From Candidatus Thioglobus sp. (GTDB lineage: Bacteria; Pseudomonadota; Gammaproteobacteria; PS1; Pseudothioglobaceae), in assembly GCA_028352435.1 (NCBI GenBank), contig JAOMMB010000007.1, forward strand, positions 1-51,480: DNA of 51,480 nucleotides. The letters are read 5' to 3'. Shown piece by piece: positions 23,958 through 33,268 of the stretch. Below the pieces are notes generated by a model. The model did not search any database. It was not told the DNA's origin and worked only from the letters and a program-made list of their open reading frames with translations. Numbering within the stretch: position 1 is the first letter of the stretch; each line of letters starts with the position of its first letter. A program made the translations under genes and the position numbers.

Positions 23958-25769
23958 TTGGTTAATTCACTGGTTGCCTATAAAGGCAAACCTGCGCGCA
24001 TAGTTAGTGTTACTGCGCATAAATTCGATTTAGAATTTGCAGATGGCTCAACACGCAAAGTTAGAGAAAAAGACTTTCGCTTTATTCATCCAGAGTTTAC
24101 TCAGGTGAATGAATCTTGTGCGCATGCAGATGTGAGCGTGCTTGATGAGTTCCAGGAAGAAATTTTAACGCTACAAGAGATCACCGAATGGCTATTTGAC
24201 GAATACACCGCTCAAAGTGCCTGGTGTACTTGTCTTTTAGTGGAAGAAGGCTTATATTTTTATTGGCAAAAAGACAGTGTTTTTGTACGTCCAACCTCGC
24301 AAGTTCAAGGCGTTCTTGATAAGCGTAATGCAGAAAAATTAGCCGCTGAAAGTTTGCAACATTGTATTGATAATCTTAACAATAATACCTTTGATGAGAA
24401 AGATATTCCTTTTTTGAAAGAGGTGGAGAAGGTTGCGTTTAATCAATCAAAACATGCCAAAATTTTAGATCATGTGGGCGTTGAACATACTGAAGAAGCG
24501 GCGTATAAATTCCTGCTAAAAATCAAATATTTCAAGGATAGTTTTAATCCTTATCCGGCACGTTTTAGCATTCCAGAAGATGAGGAAATTGAGACCAGCC
24601 TGCCAGAAATTGAGCGCATTGATTTAACTCATATGACATCTTATGCAATTGATAATGAAGGCTCTAATGACGCCGATGATGCGATTAGCGTAGATAACGA
24701 TAAGCTGTGGATTCATATTGCTGATGTGTCTACTATTGTTGATTCTGGTTCAGAGCTAGATGAATATGCTCGTGAACGTGGCTCTAATTTATATCTGCCA
24801 GAGCAAATTATTCATATGCTACCCACTTCAATTACTAAAGCGCTGGCGCTTGGGGAAACAGAAACTTCGCCAGCATTGTCTATTGGGCTTAATATGAGCG
24901 AAGGCATTATTAGTAATATTGAGGTAGTGCATAGCACGATCAAAGTAATAAATACAACCTATGAAGCTGTAGATAAAGAATTAGGGATTAATCCAGATTT
25001 TATTAAGATTCAAACTTTTAATGATCAGCATAAAACTTTCCGTGAAAAAAGCGGCTCAATTAGCCTTAATTTACCGAATGTAGATGTTAGATATATTGAT
25101 GAGAAGGTTGAGATAGCGCCGCAGAAAACCAGTCCTAGTCGAGATTTTGTTGCAGAAGTTATGATTACTGCAGGACGCACTATTTCTCAGTATGCGCAAG
25201 AAAATGATATCGTTATGCCCTATGCTTTACAAGATGAAGGTGAGTTCCCGCAGGAAGTCTTAGACAAAAAAGAAAACTTAAGTACGGCTGAATCATTTAA
25301 GGCGATTAAGTTTTTCAAGCGTTCTGCAACCTCTATTAAGCCGTTACCACATTACGGTCTTGGCTTGGATTCGTACTTAAGAATTACCAGTCCTCTAAGA
25401 CGCTACTATGATTTACTGGCACACCAACAATTGTCTAATTTTATTGCTGGCAAGCCAACACTTGATAAAGCCCGAGTTAAGGAAATTATTGGTATTAACA
25501 ATAATGCATTAGCCAGTGTTGGCCGTGTAACACGCTTTAGTAATGATCATTATAAGTGCTTGTTTTTAAAAAGAAACCCTAGCTGGAAAGGCGAAGGTGT
25601 GGTGGTTGATATTCGTGGTGATAAAGCTTTATTTATGATTCCTGAAGTTGGCTTAATGACACAAATCAAATTTAAAGAAGATCAAATTCCTAAGCCAGAT
25701 GACAAGATCATGCTGCAAGTTACACGGGTTGATATGATGGAACGATCAGCTAATTTCAAGACGGCTTAA
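23958..25769 (+). CDS. RNase II-type exoribonuclease (RNB domain)
   Basis: The 603-residue protein has the RNB catalytic core: NEGSNDADDAISVDNDKLWI with the metal-binding Asp cluster, HIADVSTIVDSGSELDEYAR, ERGSNLYLPEQIIHMLP and LRITSPLRRYYDLLAHQQL. This family degrades RNA 3' to 5'. A short N-terminal SH3/KOW-like part (VAYKGKPARIVSV) and a C-terminal S1-like piece (GEGVVVDIRGDKALFMIPEV) flank it. It is nearer to the VacB/RNase II-like group than to E. coli RNase R. The start appears to be TTG 23958; no ATG fits. Its end overlaps lpxH tail-to-tail by 24 bp. Confidence 0.88.
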   Translation: MVNSLVAYKGKPARIVSVTAHKFDLEFADGSTRKVREKDFRFIHPEFTQVNESCAHADVSVLDEFQEEILTLQEITEWLFDEYTAQSAWCTCLLVEEGLYFYWQKDSVFVRPTSQVQGVLDKRNAEKLAAESLQHCIDNLNNNTFDEKDIPFLKEVEKVAFNQSKHAKILDHVGVEHTEEAAYKFLLKIKYFKDSFNPYPARFSIPEDEEIETSLPEIERIDLTHMTSYAIDNEGSNDADDAISVDNDKLWIHIADVSTIVDSGSELDEYARERGSNLYLPEQIIHMLPTSITKALALGETETSPALSIGLNMSEGIISNIEVVHSTIKVINTTYEAVDKELGINPDFIKIQTFNDQHKTFREKSGSISLNLPNVDVRYIDEKVEIAPQKTSPSRDFVAEVMITAGRTISQYAQENDIVMPYALQDEGEFPQEVLDKKENLSTAESFKAIKFFKRSATSIKPLPHYGLGLDSYLRITSPLRRYYDLLAHQQLSNFIAGKPTLDKARVKEIIGINNNALASVGRVTRFSNDHYKCLFLKRNPSWKGEGVVVDIRGDKALFMIPEVGLMTQIKFKEDQIPKPDDKIMLQVTRVDMMERSANFKTA

Positions 25770-26480
25770 TTTATCCGTAACCTCAATAGCGTTACCTTGA
25801 GTATTTGACCAATCTCCTAAAACATGTCGTGTAAATGTCGGCTCAATATGAGTATTAAGTCGATGTGTATGTCCATGAATAAGATCAGCATCTGGATATT
25901 TCACCATTAATTCATTAACCGCAGCTTGATTAACATCCATAATCTTTCGAGTTTTAGTTTGTTGAGCATTGACACTCTTTTGACGCAGTTGGCCACTTAA
26001 CTTTAAGCGCCAATGTTTAGGTAAGCGAACAAAAATAGCTTTAGTAATCGGATGTTGCAAGATAGATTTCATTTGCTGATATGATTCATCATCCGTGCAC
26101 AGCTCATCACCATGGGTCAGTACATATTGATGCTCATTGACTTCCAGCAAATAAGGCGAATCAATTAATTCACAACCTGTTTGATGAGCAAATTCTTGCG
26201 CAAGCAAGAAATCACGATTACCTGTCATTACAAAAACTTGAGTTGTTTGACCTAAGTCTTTAAGAATTTGAATAATTTCATGGTAATAAGACAAAGATAT
26301 ATCATCACCCAGCCAAGTATTAAACAAATCACCCAAAATAAAAACCTGATCAGCTTGTCGCGCTTGCTGGCAGAATTTTTCAAATAGCTGATTTTTTTGC
26401 ACCTCGTTAGTGACCAGGTGCAAATCAGCAATGATTAAAATCTGCTGAATACTTGAAGTGTTTGATTTAGACTTAGGCAT
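25746..26480 (-). CDS. lpxH: UDP-2,3-diacylglucosamine diphosphatase LpxH
   Basis: The 244-residue protein has the metallophosphoesterase motifs of LpxH: IIADLHL, FILGDLFNTWLGDD, MTGNRDFL, LTHGDELCTDD and LIHGHTHRLNTH. It hydrolyses UDP-2,3-diacylglucosamine to lipid X in lipid A synthesis at the inner membrane. Extra residues before IIADLHL are a little longer than usual. The ATG is immediately after the T-run of a strong terminator hairpin, so there is no room for a normal ribosome site; translation may need an unusual start or readthrough. Confidence 0.93.
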   Translation of the reverse strand: MPKSKSNTSSIQQILIIADLHLVTNEVQKNQLFEKFCQQARQADQVFILGDLFNTWLGDDISLSYYHEIIQILKDLGQTTQVFVMTGNRDFLLAQEFAHQTGCELIDSPYLLEVNEHQYVLTHGDELCTDDESYQQMKSILQHPITKAIFVRLPKHWRLKLSGQLRQKSVNAQQTKTRKIMDVNQAAVNELMVKYPDADLIHGHTHRLNTHIEPTFTRHVLGDWSNTQGNAIEVTDKLSRLEIS

Positions 26481-26481
26481 G

Positions 26482-26508
26482 AAAAAACCCGGTTAAAAAC
26501 CGGGCTGT
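26482..26508 (-). terminator. Intrinsic terminator between ppiB and lpxH
   Basis: On the minus strand, CCCGGTT pairs with AACCGGG around a short loop and is followed by six T, then C and the lpxH ATG. It is well placed to end the peptidyl-prolyl isomerase transcript. Its T-run ends one base before the lpxH start codon. Confidence 0.88.
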
Positions 26509-26510
26509 CA

Positions 26511-26996
26511 TTACTTAATGTAGGCTTTAGTTACAATAACTGAATCATTTGGCACGTCACCATGTCCACCTTTGTTGCCTGTTGAGACTTCGTTAATTTT
26601 ATCAACTACATCAAAACCTTCAACAACTTCACCAAATACACAATAACCCCAACCATCTTGGCCCGGATAATCCAAGAATGAATTATCCTTGGTATTAATG
26701 AAAAACTGTGAACTAGCAGAATGAGGCGCAGCAGTTCGAGCCATAGATAAAGAATATTTAGAATTCTTTAAGCCATTTTTGGCTTCATTTTCAATTTCTG
26801 CATTGGTTGGTTTTTGTGACATATCTTGGGTAAATCCGCCACCTTGAATCATAAAGTTTTTAATGACACGGTGGAAAATAGTTTCATCAAAAAAGCCTGA
26901 CTCAACATAGTCTGTAAAGTTTTTAGCACTGATTGGTGCTTTCTCAGAATCAACTGTTATATGGATATCACCCATGTTTGTTTCAAAAATAATCAT
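26511..26996 (-). CDS. ppiB: Cyclophilin-type peptidyl-prolyl cis-trans isomerase B
   Basis: The 161-residue protein has the cyclophilin core: FHRVIKNFMIQGGGFTQDM with catalytic Arg, SMARTAAPHSASSQFFINT and WGYCVFGEVVEGFDVVDKI. It catalyses proline isomerisation. No signal peptide is present, so it is the cytosolic PpiB type. It diverges from rplU by 114 bp. Confidence 0.95.
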   Translation of the reverse strand: MIIFETNMGDIHITVDSEKAPISAKNFTDYVESGFFDETIFHRVIKNFMIQGGGFTQDMSQKPTNAEIENEAKNGLKNSKYSLSMARTAAPHSASSQFFINTKDNSFLDYPGQDGWGYCVFGEVVEGFDVVDKINEVSTGNKGGHGDVPNDSVIVTKAYIK

Positions 26997-27068
26997 TGTT
27001 CGCTCATCTATGTAAATAAAAATACAAATTATACTTAAAACTCCCTTTCATAAATGTGCTCGTTGGCG

Positions 27069-27074
27069 TATAAT
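27069..27074 (+). promoter_or_regulatory. Probable -10 box of the rplU-rpmA operon
   Basis: A perfect TATAAT lies 36 bases before the L21 start codon, with a weak -35 (TTTCAT) 17 bases upstream. This is the best promoter-like site in the gap between ppiB and rplU. Confidence 0.6.
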
Positions 27075-27110
27075 TGCCACTTTTTACGAATTCACATTTT
27101 GGATTTTATT

Positions 27111-27422
27111 ATGTACGCAGTTATTAAAACAGGTGGTCAGCAGTTTCGAGTGGCAGAGGGAACAACTTTAAAGGTTGAAAAATTAGAAGTTGAACCAGGT
27201 AAAACAATTACTTTTGACGAAGTTCTTATGGTTGCTGACGGTGACAACGTTCAAGTTGGTGCACCTTTGGTTGCTAAAGCAACAGTCGAAGCAAAAGTTA
27301 TTTCACAAGGCAAGGGAAAGAAGGTTCATATCTTAAAATTCCGTCGTCGTAAGCACTCTATGAAGCAACAAGGTCATAGACAATTGTACACAGAAATCGA
27401 AATTATAAAGATTAAGGCATAG
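27111..27422 (+). CDS. rplU: 50S ribosomal protein L21
   Basis: The 103-residue protein begins [20 protein letters not shown] and ends with the basic [21 protein letters not shown] segment, both diagnostic of L21, which binds 23S rRNA. Start at ATG 27111 gives the standard length; an earlier in-frame ATG at 27054 would overlap the promoter. L27 follows after 11 bp, the universal order. Confidence 0.97.
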   Translation: MYAVIKTGGQQFRVAEGTTLKVEKLEVEPGKTITFDEVLMVADGDNVQVGAPLVAKATVEAKVISQGKGKKVHILKFRRRKHSMKQQGHRQLYTEIEIIKIKA

Positions 27423-27433
27423 GAGAATAAACC

Positions 27434-27691
27434 ATGGCACATAAGAAAGCAGGTGGTAGTACTAATAACGGAAGAGACTCCCAGTCAAAACGCCTAGGTG
27501 TTAAAAGATTTGGTGGTCAAGTAGTATTAGCGGGCAACATTTTAGTTCGTCAAAGAGGCACTAAAGTTCATCCAGGTACTAACGTTCGTAAAGGTAAAGA
27601 CGACACATTATTTGCAACAGCAGGTGGTAAAGTAGTTTTTGCTAAGAAAGGTAAATTCATGCGTCAAACAGTTTCAATCGAAACTGCATAA
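27434..27691 (+). CDS. rpmA: 50S ribosomal protein L27
   Basis: The 85-residue protein begins [20 protein letters not shown] and contains [15 protein letters not shown], hallmarks of L27, whose N-terminal arm reaches the peptidyl-transferase centre. It follows rplU on the same transcript and is closed by the terminator at 27713. Confidence 0.98.
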   Translation: MAHKKAGGSTNNGRDSQSKRLGVKRFGGQVVLAGNILVRQRGTKVHPGTNVRKGKDDTLFATAGGKVVFAKKGKFMRQTVSIETA

Positions 27692-27712
27692 GCAGCACTT
27701 AAGATTTATCTC

Positions 27713-27738
27713 AAAAAGCGCCTTACAGGCGCTTTTTT
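27713..27738 (+). terminator. Intrinsic terminator of the rplU-rpmA operon
   Basis: AAAAAGCGCC (27713-27722) pairs with GGCGCTTTTT (27728-27737) around a five-base loop, and the 3' arm itself forms the T-run. It is symmetrical and may stop transcription in both directions. Confidence 0.92.
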
Positions 27739-27777
27739 ATTAACTAAAATAAGGCTATTTCGTTTATTAAATTTATT

Positions 27778-28707
27778 ATGAAATACGCTATTATATTTCC
27801 GGGTCAAGGCTCACAATCACTTGGCATGCTATCAGAGCTTGCTGATCATTTTTCTATTGTAAAAGATACCTTTAACAAGGCAAGTGATGCACTAGGCTTT
27901 GATCTTTGGAAGCTTACTCAAGAAGATCAAGAAGGGCTTAATCAAACACAAAATACACAACCCGCCATGTTGGCTGCGGGTTATGCTACTTATAGGGTTT
28001 TAAGTAGTGAAACAGAGCTATCGCCAATTTGCATGGCAGGCCACTCTTTAGGTGAGTATACGGCTTTGGTGGCTTCAGGCTCGCTTGGCTTTAGTGACGG
28101 TATTAAATTAGTACGTACGCGAGCTGAGCTTATGCAATCAGCTGTTCCTGCTGGTGTGGGTGCTATGGCGGCTATTTTAGGGCTTGAGGATGAAGTATTG
28201 GTTAAGGTCTGTGCTGATTATTCTGGTGAAGGTATTGTTCAGGCGGTAAACTTTAACTCAAATGGACAGGTGGTGATTGCTGGCAACAAGCCGGCAGTCG
28301 ACGCCACTTGCGAAGCGATGAAAGCTGCTGGTGCAAAGCGCGCTGTAATTTTGCCAGTGAGTGTTCCGTCACATTGTTCGCTGATGGATGATGCGGCTGA
28401 AAAGTTCAAAATAGCCGTTGATGCGCTTGATTTTAAAATGGGCAATATTGATGTTTTGCATAATGTTGATGGCGCTAAAGCCGCAGATACTAATGACATA
28501 AAAGCCAAGCTCGTTGCACAATTGCATAAACCCGTACTATGGACAGGAACCGTACAAGCCATGGCAGATATGGGCGCAGAAAAACTCATCGAAGCCGGCC
28601 CGGGAAAGGTTTTAGCAGGACTTACTCGTAGAATTAACAAATCATTAAGCGCTAATGCTGTATTAGATTCGGCTAGCGTTGCAATCACTTTAGAGGAGAT
28701 AAAATAA
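27778..28707 (+). CDS. fabD: Malonyl-CoA:ACP transacylase FabD
   Basis: The 309-residue protein has the acyltransferase signatures IIFPGQGSQSLGML, the nucleophile motif CMAGHSLGEYTALV with the catalytic Ser, QAVNFNSNGQVVIAG and PVSVPSHCSLM with the catalytic His. It loads malonyl groups on acyl carrier protein for fatty-acid synthesis. Its stop overlaps the fabG start by one base (TAATG). Confidence 0.97.
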   Translation: MKYAIIFPGQGSQSLGMLSELADHFSIVKDTFNKASDALGFDLWKLTQEDQEGLNQTQNTQPAMLAAGYATYRVLSSETELSPICMAGHSLGEYTALVASGSLGFSDGIKLVRTRAELMQSAVPAGVGAMAAILGLEDEVLVKVCADYSGEGIVQAVNFNSNGQVVIAGNKPAVDATCEAMKAAGAKRAVILPVSVPSHCSLMDDAAEKFKIAVDALDFKMGNIDVLHNVDGAKAADTNDIKAKLVAQLHKPVLWTGTVQAMADMGAEKLIEAGPGKVLAGLTRRINKSLSANAVLDSASVAITLEEIK

Positions 28708-29453
28708 TGTCAGATTTAACTGGAAAAATTGTATTAGTCACGGGCGCAAGCCGCGGTATTGGCCAAGCCATTGCACTTTCGTTAGGTAATGCGGGCGCTA
28801 CTGTTATTGGTACAGCCACAAGCGACAAGGGTGCTGATGCTATTAGCGATACCTTAAAAGCTCAAAAAATTGCTGGCCAAGGTATGGCGCTAAACGTTAC
28901 GGATAATGATCAAATTGCTGATGTAATGAAAAATATCACAGACACCTATGGTGCTGTTGACATCTTAGTTAACAACGCTGGAATCACGCGTGACAATCTT
29001 CTGATGCGCATGAAAGATGATGAATGGGATGATATTATGAACACCAATCTGGCTTCTGTTTACAAAATGTCAAAAGCGGTACTGCGCGGCATGATGAAAA
29101 AACGTGCCGGTCGCATTATCTCCATTGCATCTGTTGTGGGTGCTATGGGTAATGCAGGACAAACTAATTACGCTGCTGCCAAAGCTGGCATCATGGGCTT
29201 TACCAAATCTTTAGCGCGTGAAGTGGGTGCTCGCGGAATTACTGTTAATGCCGTAGCACCAGGCTTTATCAAAACGGATATGACTGACGCATTGCCTGAA
29301 GAACAAAAAGACGCATTATCCAAGCAAATTCCAATGGGGCGTCTCGGTACGGTTGATGAGATTGCTGGTTCGGTGTTATTTTTAGCCAGTGATGCGGGTG
29401 CGTATATAACAGCCCAGACTATCCACGTTAACGGTGGTATGTACACCGTTTAG
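28707..29453 (+). CDS. fabG: 3-oxoacyl-ACP reductase FabG
   Basis: The 248-residue short-chain dehydrogenase has the NADPH motif VTGASRGIGQAIAL, NNAGITRDNLLMRM, and the catalytic Ser and YxxxK (ISIASVVGAMGNAGQTNYAA with Lys in AAAKAG). It reduces 3-oxoacyl-ACP in fatty-acid elongation. Coupled with fabD in the common order; acpP and fabF do not follow here, because the next gene lies on the opposite strand. Confidence 0.97.
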   Translation: MSDLTGKIVLVTGASRGIGQAIALSLGNAGATVIGTATSDKGADAISDTLKAQKIAGQGMALNVTDNDQIADVMKNITDTYGAVDILVNNAGITRDNLLMRMKDDEWDDIMNTNLASVYKMSKAVLRGMMKKRAGRIISIASVVGAMGNAGQTNYAAAKAGIMGFTKSLAREVGARGITVNAVAPGFIKTDMTDALPEEQKDALSKQIPMGRLGTVDEIAGSVLFLASDAGAYITAQTIHVNGGMYTV

Positions 29454-29569
29454 CGTAAATGTTCTTTTATTACTACCAGCTCATCTAGAAATAGTTGGAT
29501 AAACTAAGTAATCAATTTCACAGCTATTATTAGTTTTCTGAATTGTGTTGTAACAGAGATTTTCTAATA

Positions 29570-31126
29570 TTAGAAACTCCAACCAACTGACGCAGCTGAA
29601 CTGGAAATATTTCCTGATTGCGAGCCGAGCAATCGATAAGTAATATCTTGCTCACCATCGTGATGGGAAAATCCGTATGCAACGGCGTGAGTGCCATTGT
29701 AGTTGCCTGTCGCAATAGAAAAATTAGACTTGCCAAAGCTAGGTGCACTAAGTGCGCCCATGGCCATGGATTGCGCCAATCCAGTTTCTAGCTCTTGTAT
29801 GGCGTTAATATTGATACTTATTGCAGTAGTATTAGTACTAATCAAAGTGGTATTGGCAGATGTTGATGAGGTATTTGAGGCGATAGAGCTATCTTGAGAA
29901 GTATTTTTTGATTGTATAGCGCTAATATCTGTGCCATTTGTAGTTATGCTATTGGCATTGGAATTTGTAGCGCTGTCAACATAAGTTTTGGTGGTGGCGT
30001 GATTATCGCCGGTTGGGGTTTGTACGCTAAGTGTACCGAGTACGGTGGTATTGTGCGAGGTGCTGGTGCCAATTTGGAGTTCGTTGATACTTGAGGCGAT
30101 TTCGTCTTTGCTACTGCTGGAGGTTGATGCATCTTCAATGGTAAATGAGTTGGTTCCAATATGAACAACATCACCTACTTTACGCAGCACGTTATTGCCG
30201 GATGCATCTTTTAAAGTATTGACGGTTAAGTTGCCATTAATCGTTACCTCTTGCGTGGAAAAATCACCTTGAATTAAGGGTGATGAAGTGTCACCATTAG
30301 AGATGTAGAGTTTATTAGATCCGGTTTCGTTATAGCCAGCCTTGTGTCCAATGAAGACATTGTTTGATCCACTTGCATTGGTGTATCCAGCTCGATAGCC
30401 AACGGCAGTATTACTGTCGCCGTTGCTACTATTAAGAGTGCCATTGCCGTTAGACACATTGTAAGATCCGGTGGTATTGGCTAATTGGGCATCGTCACCC
30501 AGTGCAGTGTTAAAACCGCCTGTAGTGTTAGCTTTCATACTTTGATTGCCCAGTGCTGTGTTGTTTGATCCGGTGGTGTTATAACGCAGTGCATAATTAC
30601 CAACCGTGGTATTGTCAGAGCCTGAAGTGTTGGCACGCATGGCAAAATTACCAATTGAGGTGTTATCATTGCCGGAAGAATTTGAGCGCATTGAGTAGTT
30701 GCCTATGGCCGTATTTTTATCACCCGAGGTATTGTCACTGAGTGAGTAATTACCAATTGAAGTGTTACTTGTTCCGGTGGTATTTTCTTGCAAGGCATAA
30801 TTACCAACCGCAGTATTTTTGTCACCAGTAGTGTTATTTTTGAGTGATTCAAAACCCACTGAGGTGTTGTCATTTCCAGTGGTGTTATTGCGCAATGAGT
30901 AGCTACCAATAGCGGTATTTTGCTTGCCTGAAGTATTGTCTCGTAAGCCAAAATAACCAACAGAAGTGTTATTTATCCCCGTGGTATTTTCTTTCATTGC
31001 TGAGTCGCCGATAGCGACATTGTTACTGCCAGTCGTAATGTTTAAAAGTGCATTGGTGCCAGTAGCCGTATTATCTGAAAATGCAAGTGTTGGCAGTAAA
31101 ATAAGCACTATAAATAGTGACTTCAT
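29570..31126 (-). CDS. YadA-type trimeric autotransporter adhesin with 17-residue repeats
   Basis: The 518-residue protein has a signal peptide (cleaved near AFS, residue 17). Then come about a dozen repeats of 17 residues of the form NTAIGNYSLRNNTTGND (residues about 22-275), a linker domain, a coiled-coil stalk rich in Ser/Thr/Asn (TSANTTLISTNTTAISININ) and a C-terminal YadA anchor (LAQSMAMGALSAP, VAYGFSHHDG, final aromatic in VGWSF). Three chains form an outer-membrane beta-barrel that displays the head. It is probably an adhesin for cells, particles or a host surface; ligand unknown. Confidence 0.85.
   Translation of the reverse strand: MKSLFIVLILLPTLAFSDNTATGTNALLNITTGSNNVAIGDSAMKENTTGINNTSVGYFGLRDNTSGKQNTAIGSYSLRNNTTGNDNTSVGFESLKNNTTGDKNTAVGNYALQENTTGTSNTSIGNYSLSDNTSGDKNTAIGNYSMRSNSSGNDNTSIGNFAMRANTSGSDNTTVGNYALRYNTTGSNNTALGNQSMKANTTGGFNTALGDDAQLANTTGSYNVSNGNGTLNSSNGDSNTAVGYRAGYTNASGSNNVFIGHKAGYNETGSNKLYISNGDTSSPLIQGDFSTQEVTINGNLTVNTLKDASGNNVLRKVGDVVHIGTNSFTIEDASTSSSSKDEIASSINELQIGTSTSHNTTVLGTLSVQTPTGDNHATTKTYVDSATNSNANSITTNGTDISAIQSKNTSQDSSIASNTSSTSANTTLISTNTTAISININAIQELETGLAQSMAMGALSAPSFGKSNFSIATGNYNGTHAVAYGFSHHDGEQDITYRLLGSQSGNISSSAASVGWSF
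30300..31066 (-). repeat. Coding tandem repeats, 51-bp (17-aa) units of the adhesin head
   Basis: The region encodes about 12-14 degenerate units with the pattern NT(A/S)(I/V)G..(A/S)(L/M)..NT(T/S)G... . Units are 51 bp, so gain or loss by recombination keeps the frame and changes head length. The last units near 30300-30480 are more diverged. Confidence 0.8.
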
Positions 31127-31175
31127 ACTTTTTCCTCAAGTAGCTAAGGTAATAAGTATAGTTCTTTAATAACTG

Positions 31176-31658
31176 TTATTTTCGTCTATTTTTAAAAAAA
31201 GCTTGAAGAATGCTTTTGCAATCAGCCTCAAGTATGCCACCTTGAAGCTCAATAGAATGGTTAATGCAATCACTATTCGATAAGTCTTCACAAGAGCCGC
31301 AAACGCCAGTTTTTGGATCATATGCGCCAAACACAACGCGCGATATACGTGCATGAATCATGGCACCTAAGCACATCATGCAAGGTTCTAGCGTGACGTA
31401 TAAAGTGGTATTGGGTAGGCGGTAGTTATTGAGCTGTTTGCCGGCTTTACGTAGTAATTGTATTTCTGCATGGGCAGTGGCATCATTAGTTGAAATGGGC
31501 TGGTTATGAGCGCTAGCAATAAGCTTTCCGTCCTGCACTAAAACAGCCCCAACAGGCACTTCGTCTATTGCCTGAGCAAGCCATGCCTGCTCTAAAGCAA
31601 GTGCCATCCATTTTTCCTCTTGAAGCAGAGTAAGACTTTCTTCCTGAGTTATTCCCAT
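31176..31658 (-). CDS. tadA: tRNA-specific adenosine deaminase TadA
   Basis: The 160-residue protein contains the zinc and catalytic motifs [10 protein letters not shown] (His, Glu) and [17 protein letters not shown] (two Cys), and [13 protein letters not shown]. TadA converts A34 to inosine in tRNA-Arg(ACG). Its start overlaps the guaA stop by 10 bases, so it is translated with guaA. Confidence 0.95.
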   Translation of the reverse strand: MGITQEESLTLLQEEKWMALALEQAWLAQAIDEVPVGAVLVQDGKLIASAHNQPISTNDATAHAEIQLLRKAGKQLNNYRLPNTTLYVTLEPCMMCLGAMIHARISRVVFGAYDPKTGVCGSCEDLSNSDCINHSIELQGGILEADCKSILQAFFKNRRK

Positions 31659-33223
31659 TCAATAGTGGCGGGCGGTTTCCCAGAAATATCATAGACTACA
31701 CGCGAAACACGCGTAATTTCATTCATGATTCTATTAGAAACATGATCTAGAAAATCGTATGGTAGATGCGCCCAACGAGCGGTCATAAAATCAATGGTTT
31801 CTACGGCTCTAAGTGCAATGACATAATCATAGCGACGTTCATCGCCGGTGACACCAACCGATTTGACTGGCAAGAAAACTGCAAAAGCTTGATTAACTTT
31901 ATCGTATAAATCATTTTTATATAATTCATCCATAAAGATCGCATCTGCTTCGCGCAAAATTTCAGCGTATTCTTCTTTTACTTGACCTAAAATACGCACA
32001 CCTAAGCCAGGGCCGGGGAATGGATGACGGTAAAGCATGTGCGCAGGAATACCCAGTTTCACGCCAATGGTACGAACTTCGTCTTTAAATAGTTCTTTTA
32101 AGGGTTCAACCAATTCAAATTTTAGATCTTCTGGCAAACCGCCAACATTGTGGTGTGATTTAATCACTTTGGCTTTGCCAGATTTGGCACCAGCTGATTC
32201 GATTACATCTGGGTAGATAGTACCTTGCGCTAAAAATTTAATATCATCAAGGTGTTTAGCCTCTTCTTCAAAGACTTCGATAAATGCATGACCAATAATT
32301 TTGCGTTTTTTCTCAGGATCATTTTCATCGGCAAGAGCATCGTAGAATTTTTTCTGAGCATTAGCACGAATGACTTTAACGCCCATGTTGTCGGCAAAAG
32401 TTTGCATAACCTCATCACCTTCATTAAGGCGTAATAGACCGTTATCGACAAACACACAGGTGAGTTGGTCGCCAATGGCTTGATGTAGTAATACCGCTAC
32501 CACAGATGAATCAACGCCGCCTGACAAGCCTAGCAAAACATTTCTACTGCCGATTTGATCTTTAAGACTTTGAACTAAATCAGTAATAATATTGTCAGTA
32601 GTCCAGTTGTTCTCGCAGTCACAAATGCCACTGACAAAGCGATCAAGTATGTGCTTTCCTTGCTTGGTATGTGTAACTTCAGGGTGGAATTGTAAACCAT
32701 AATAGTGTTTTTCAACATTGGCAAATCCAGCAATGGCACAATTATCGGTTGATGCAATGAGTTTAAAGCCTTTTGGTAATTCGTTAACTTCAATGCCATG
32801 ACTCATCCACACATCAAGCAAGCTATGACCCTGGTCGTTGACATTATCAGTGATATCATTTAAGAGTGGAGAGTGGTTACGAGCACGAATTTTTGCAAAA
32901 CCATATTCATGCTTGTCAGCTGATGTGGCTTTACCACCAAGTTGTATTGCCATGGTTTGCATACCGTAGCAAATACCTAAAACAGGCACACCTAGATCAA
33001 ACACGATTTGCGGCGCTCTGGCTGAATCATCAGTGGTAACTGTGTCAGGTCCACCAGATAGGATAATGCCCTTAGGGTTGAATTCTTTAATAAAATCCAC
33101 ATCTACATCATATGGAAATAATTCACAATACACGCCAATTTCTCTTACGCGACGGGCAATGAGTTGCGTATATTGAGAGCCAAAATCAAGAATAAGGATT
33201 TTATCGCTGTGAATATTTGTCAT
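31649..33223 (-). CDS. guaA: GMP synthase (glutamine-hydrolysing)
   Basis: The 524-residue protein has a class I glutamine amidotransferase domain ([29 protein letters not shown] with nucleophile Cys, [10 protein letters not shown]) and an ATP-pyrophosphatase domain ([14 protein letters not shown]) with the C-terminal dimerisation region (PPATIEWE). It converts XMP to GMP. It shares a transcript with tadA and diverges from lptG by 45 bp. Confidence 0.98.
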   Translation of the reverse strand: MTNIHSDKILILDFGSQYTQLIARRVREIGVYCELFPYDVDVDFIKEFNPKGIILSGGPDTVTTDDSARAPQIVFDLGVPVLGICYGMQTMAIQLGGKATSADKHEYGFAKIRARNHSPLLNDITDNVNDQGHSLLDVWMSHGIEVNELPKGFKLIASTDNCAIAGFANVEKHYYGLQFHPEVTHTKQGKHILDRFVSGICDCENNWTTDNIITDLVQSLKDQIGSRNVLLGLSGGVDSSVVAVLLHQAIGDQLTCVFVDNGLLRLNEGDEVMQTFADNMGVKVIRANAQKKFYDALADENDPEKKRKIIGHAFIEVFEEEAKHLDDIKFLAQGTIYPDVIESAGAKSGKAKVIKSHHNVGGLPEDLKFELVEPLKELFKDEVRTIGVKLGIPAHMLYRHPFPGPGLGVRILGQVKEEYAEILREADAIFMDELYKNDLYDKVNQAFAVFLPVKSVGVTGDERRYDYVIALRAVETIDFMTARWAHLPYDFLDHVSNRIMNEITRVSRVVYDISGKPPATIEWE

Positions 33224-33268
33224 AATAGTGTCATTGTTTAATTAAACCTGAAAGAACCCCTTATTTTA

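Noticed and set aside
28239-28688. Long antisense frame of 149 codons within fabD
   Set aside because: It lies wholly opposite the well-conserved fabD, has low-complexity shadow composition and no ribosome site.
29561-29576. 16-bp palindrome over the stop codon of the adhesin gene as a terminator
   Set aside because: It is an AT-only-type short palindrome with no loop and no T-run, unlikely to terminate transcription.
30300-31066. Regular repeats resembling a CRISPR array
   Set aside because: The units are 51 bp, imperfect throughout and encode a continuous 17-residue protein repeat; there are no constant repeats with unique spacers.
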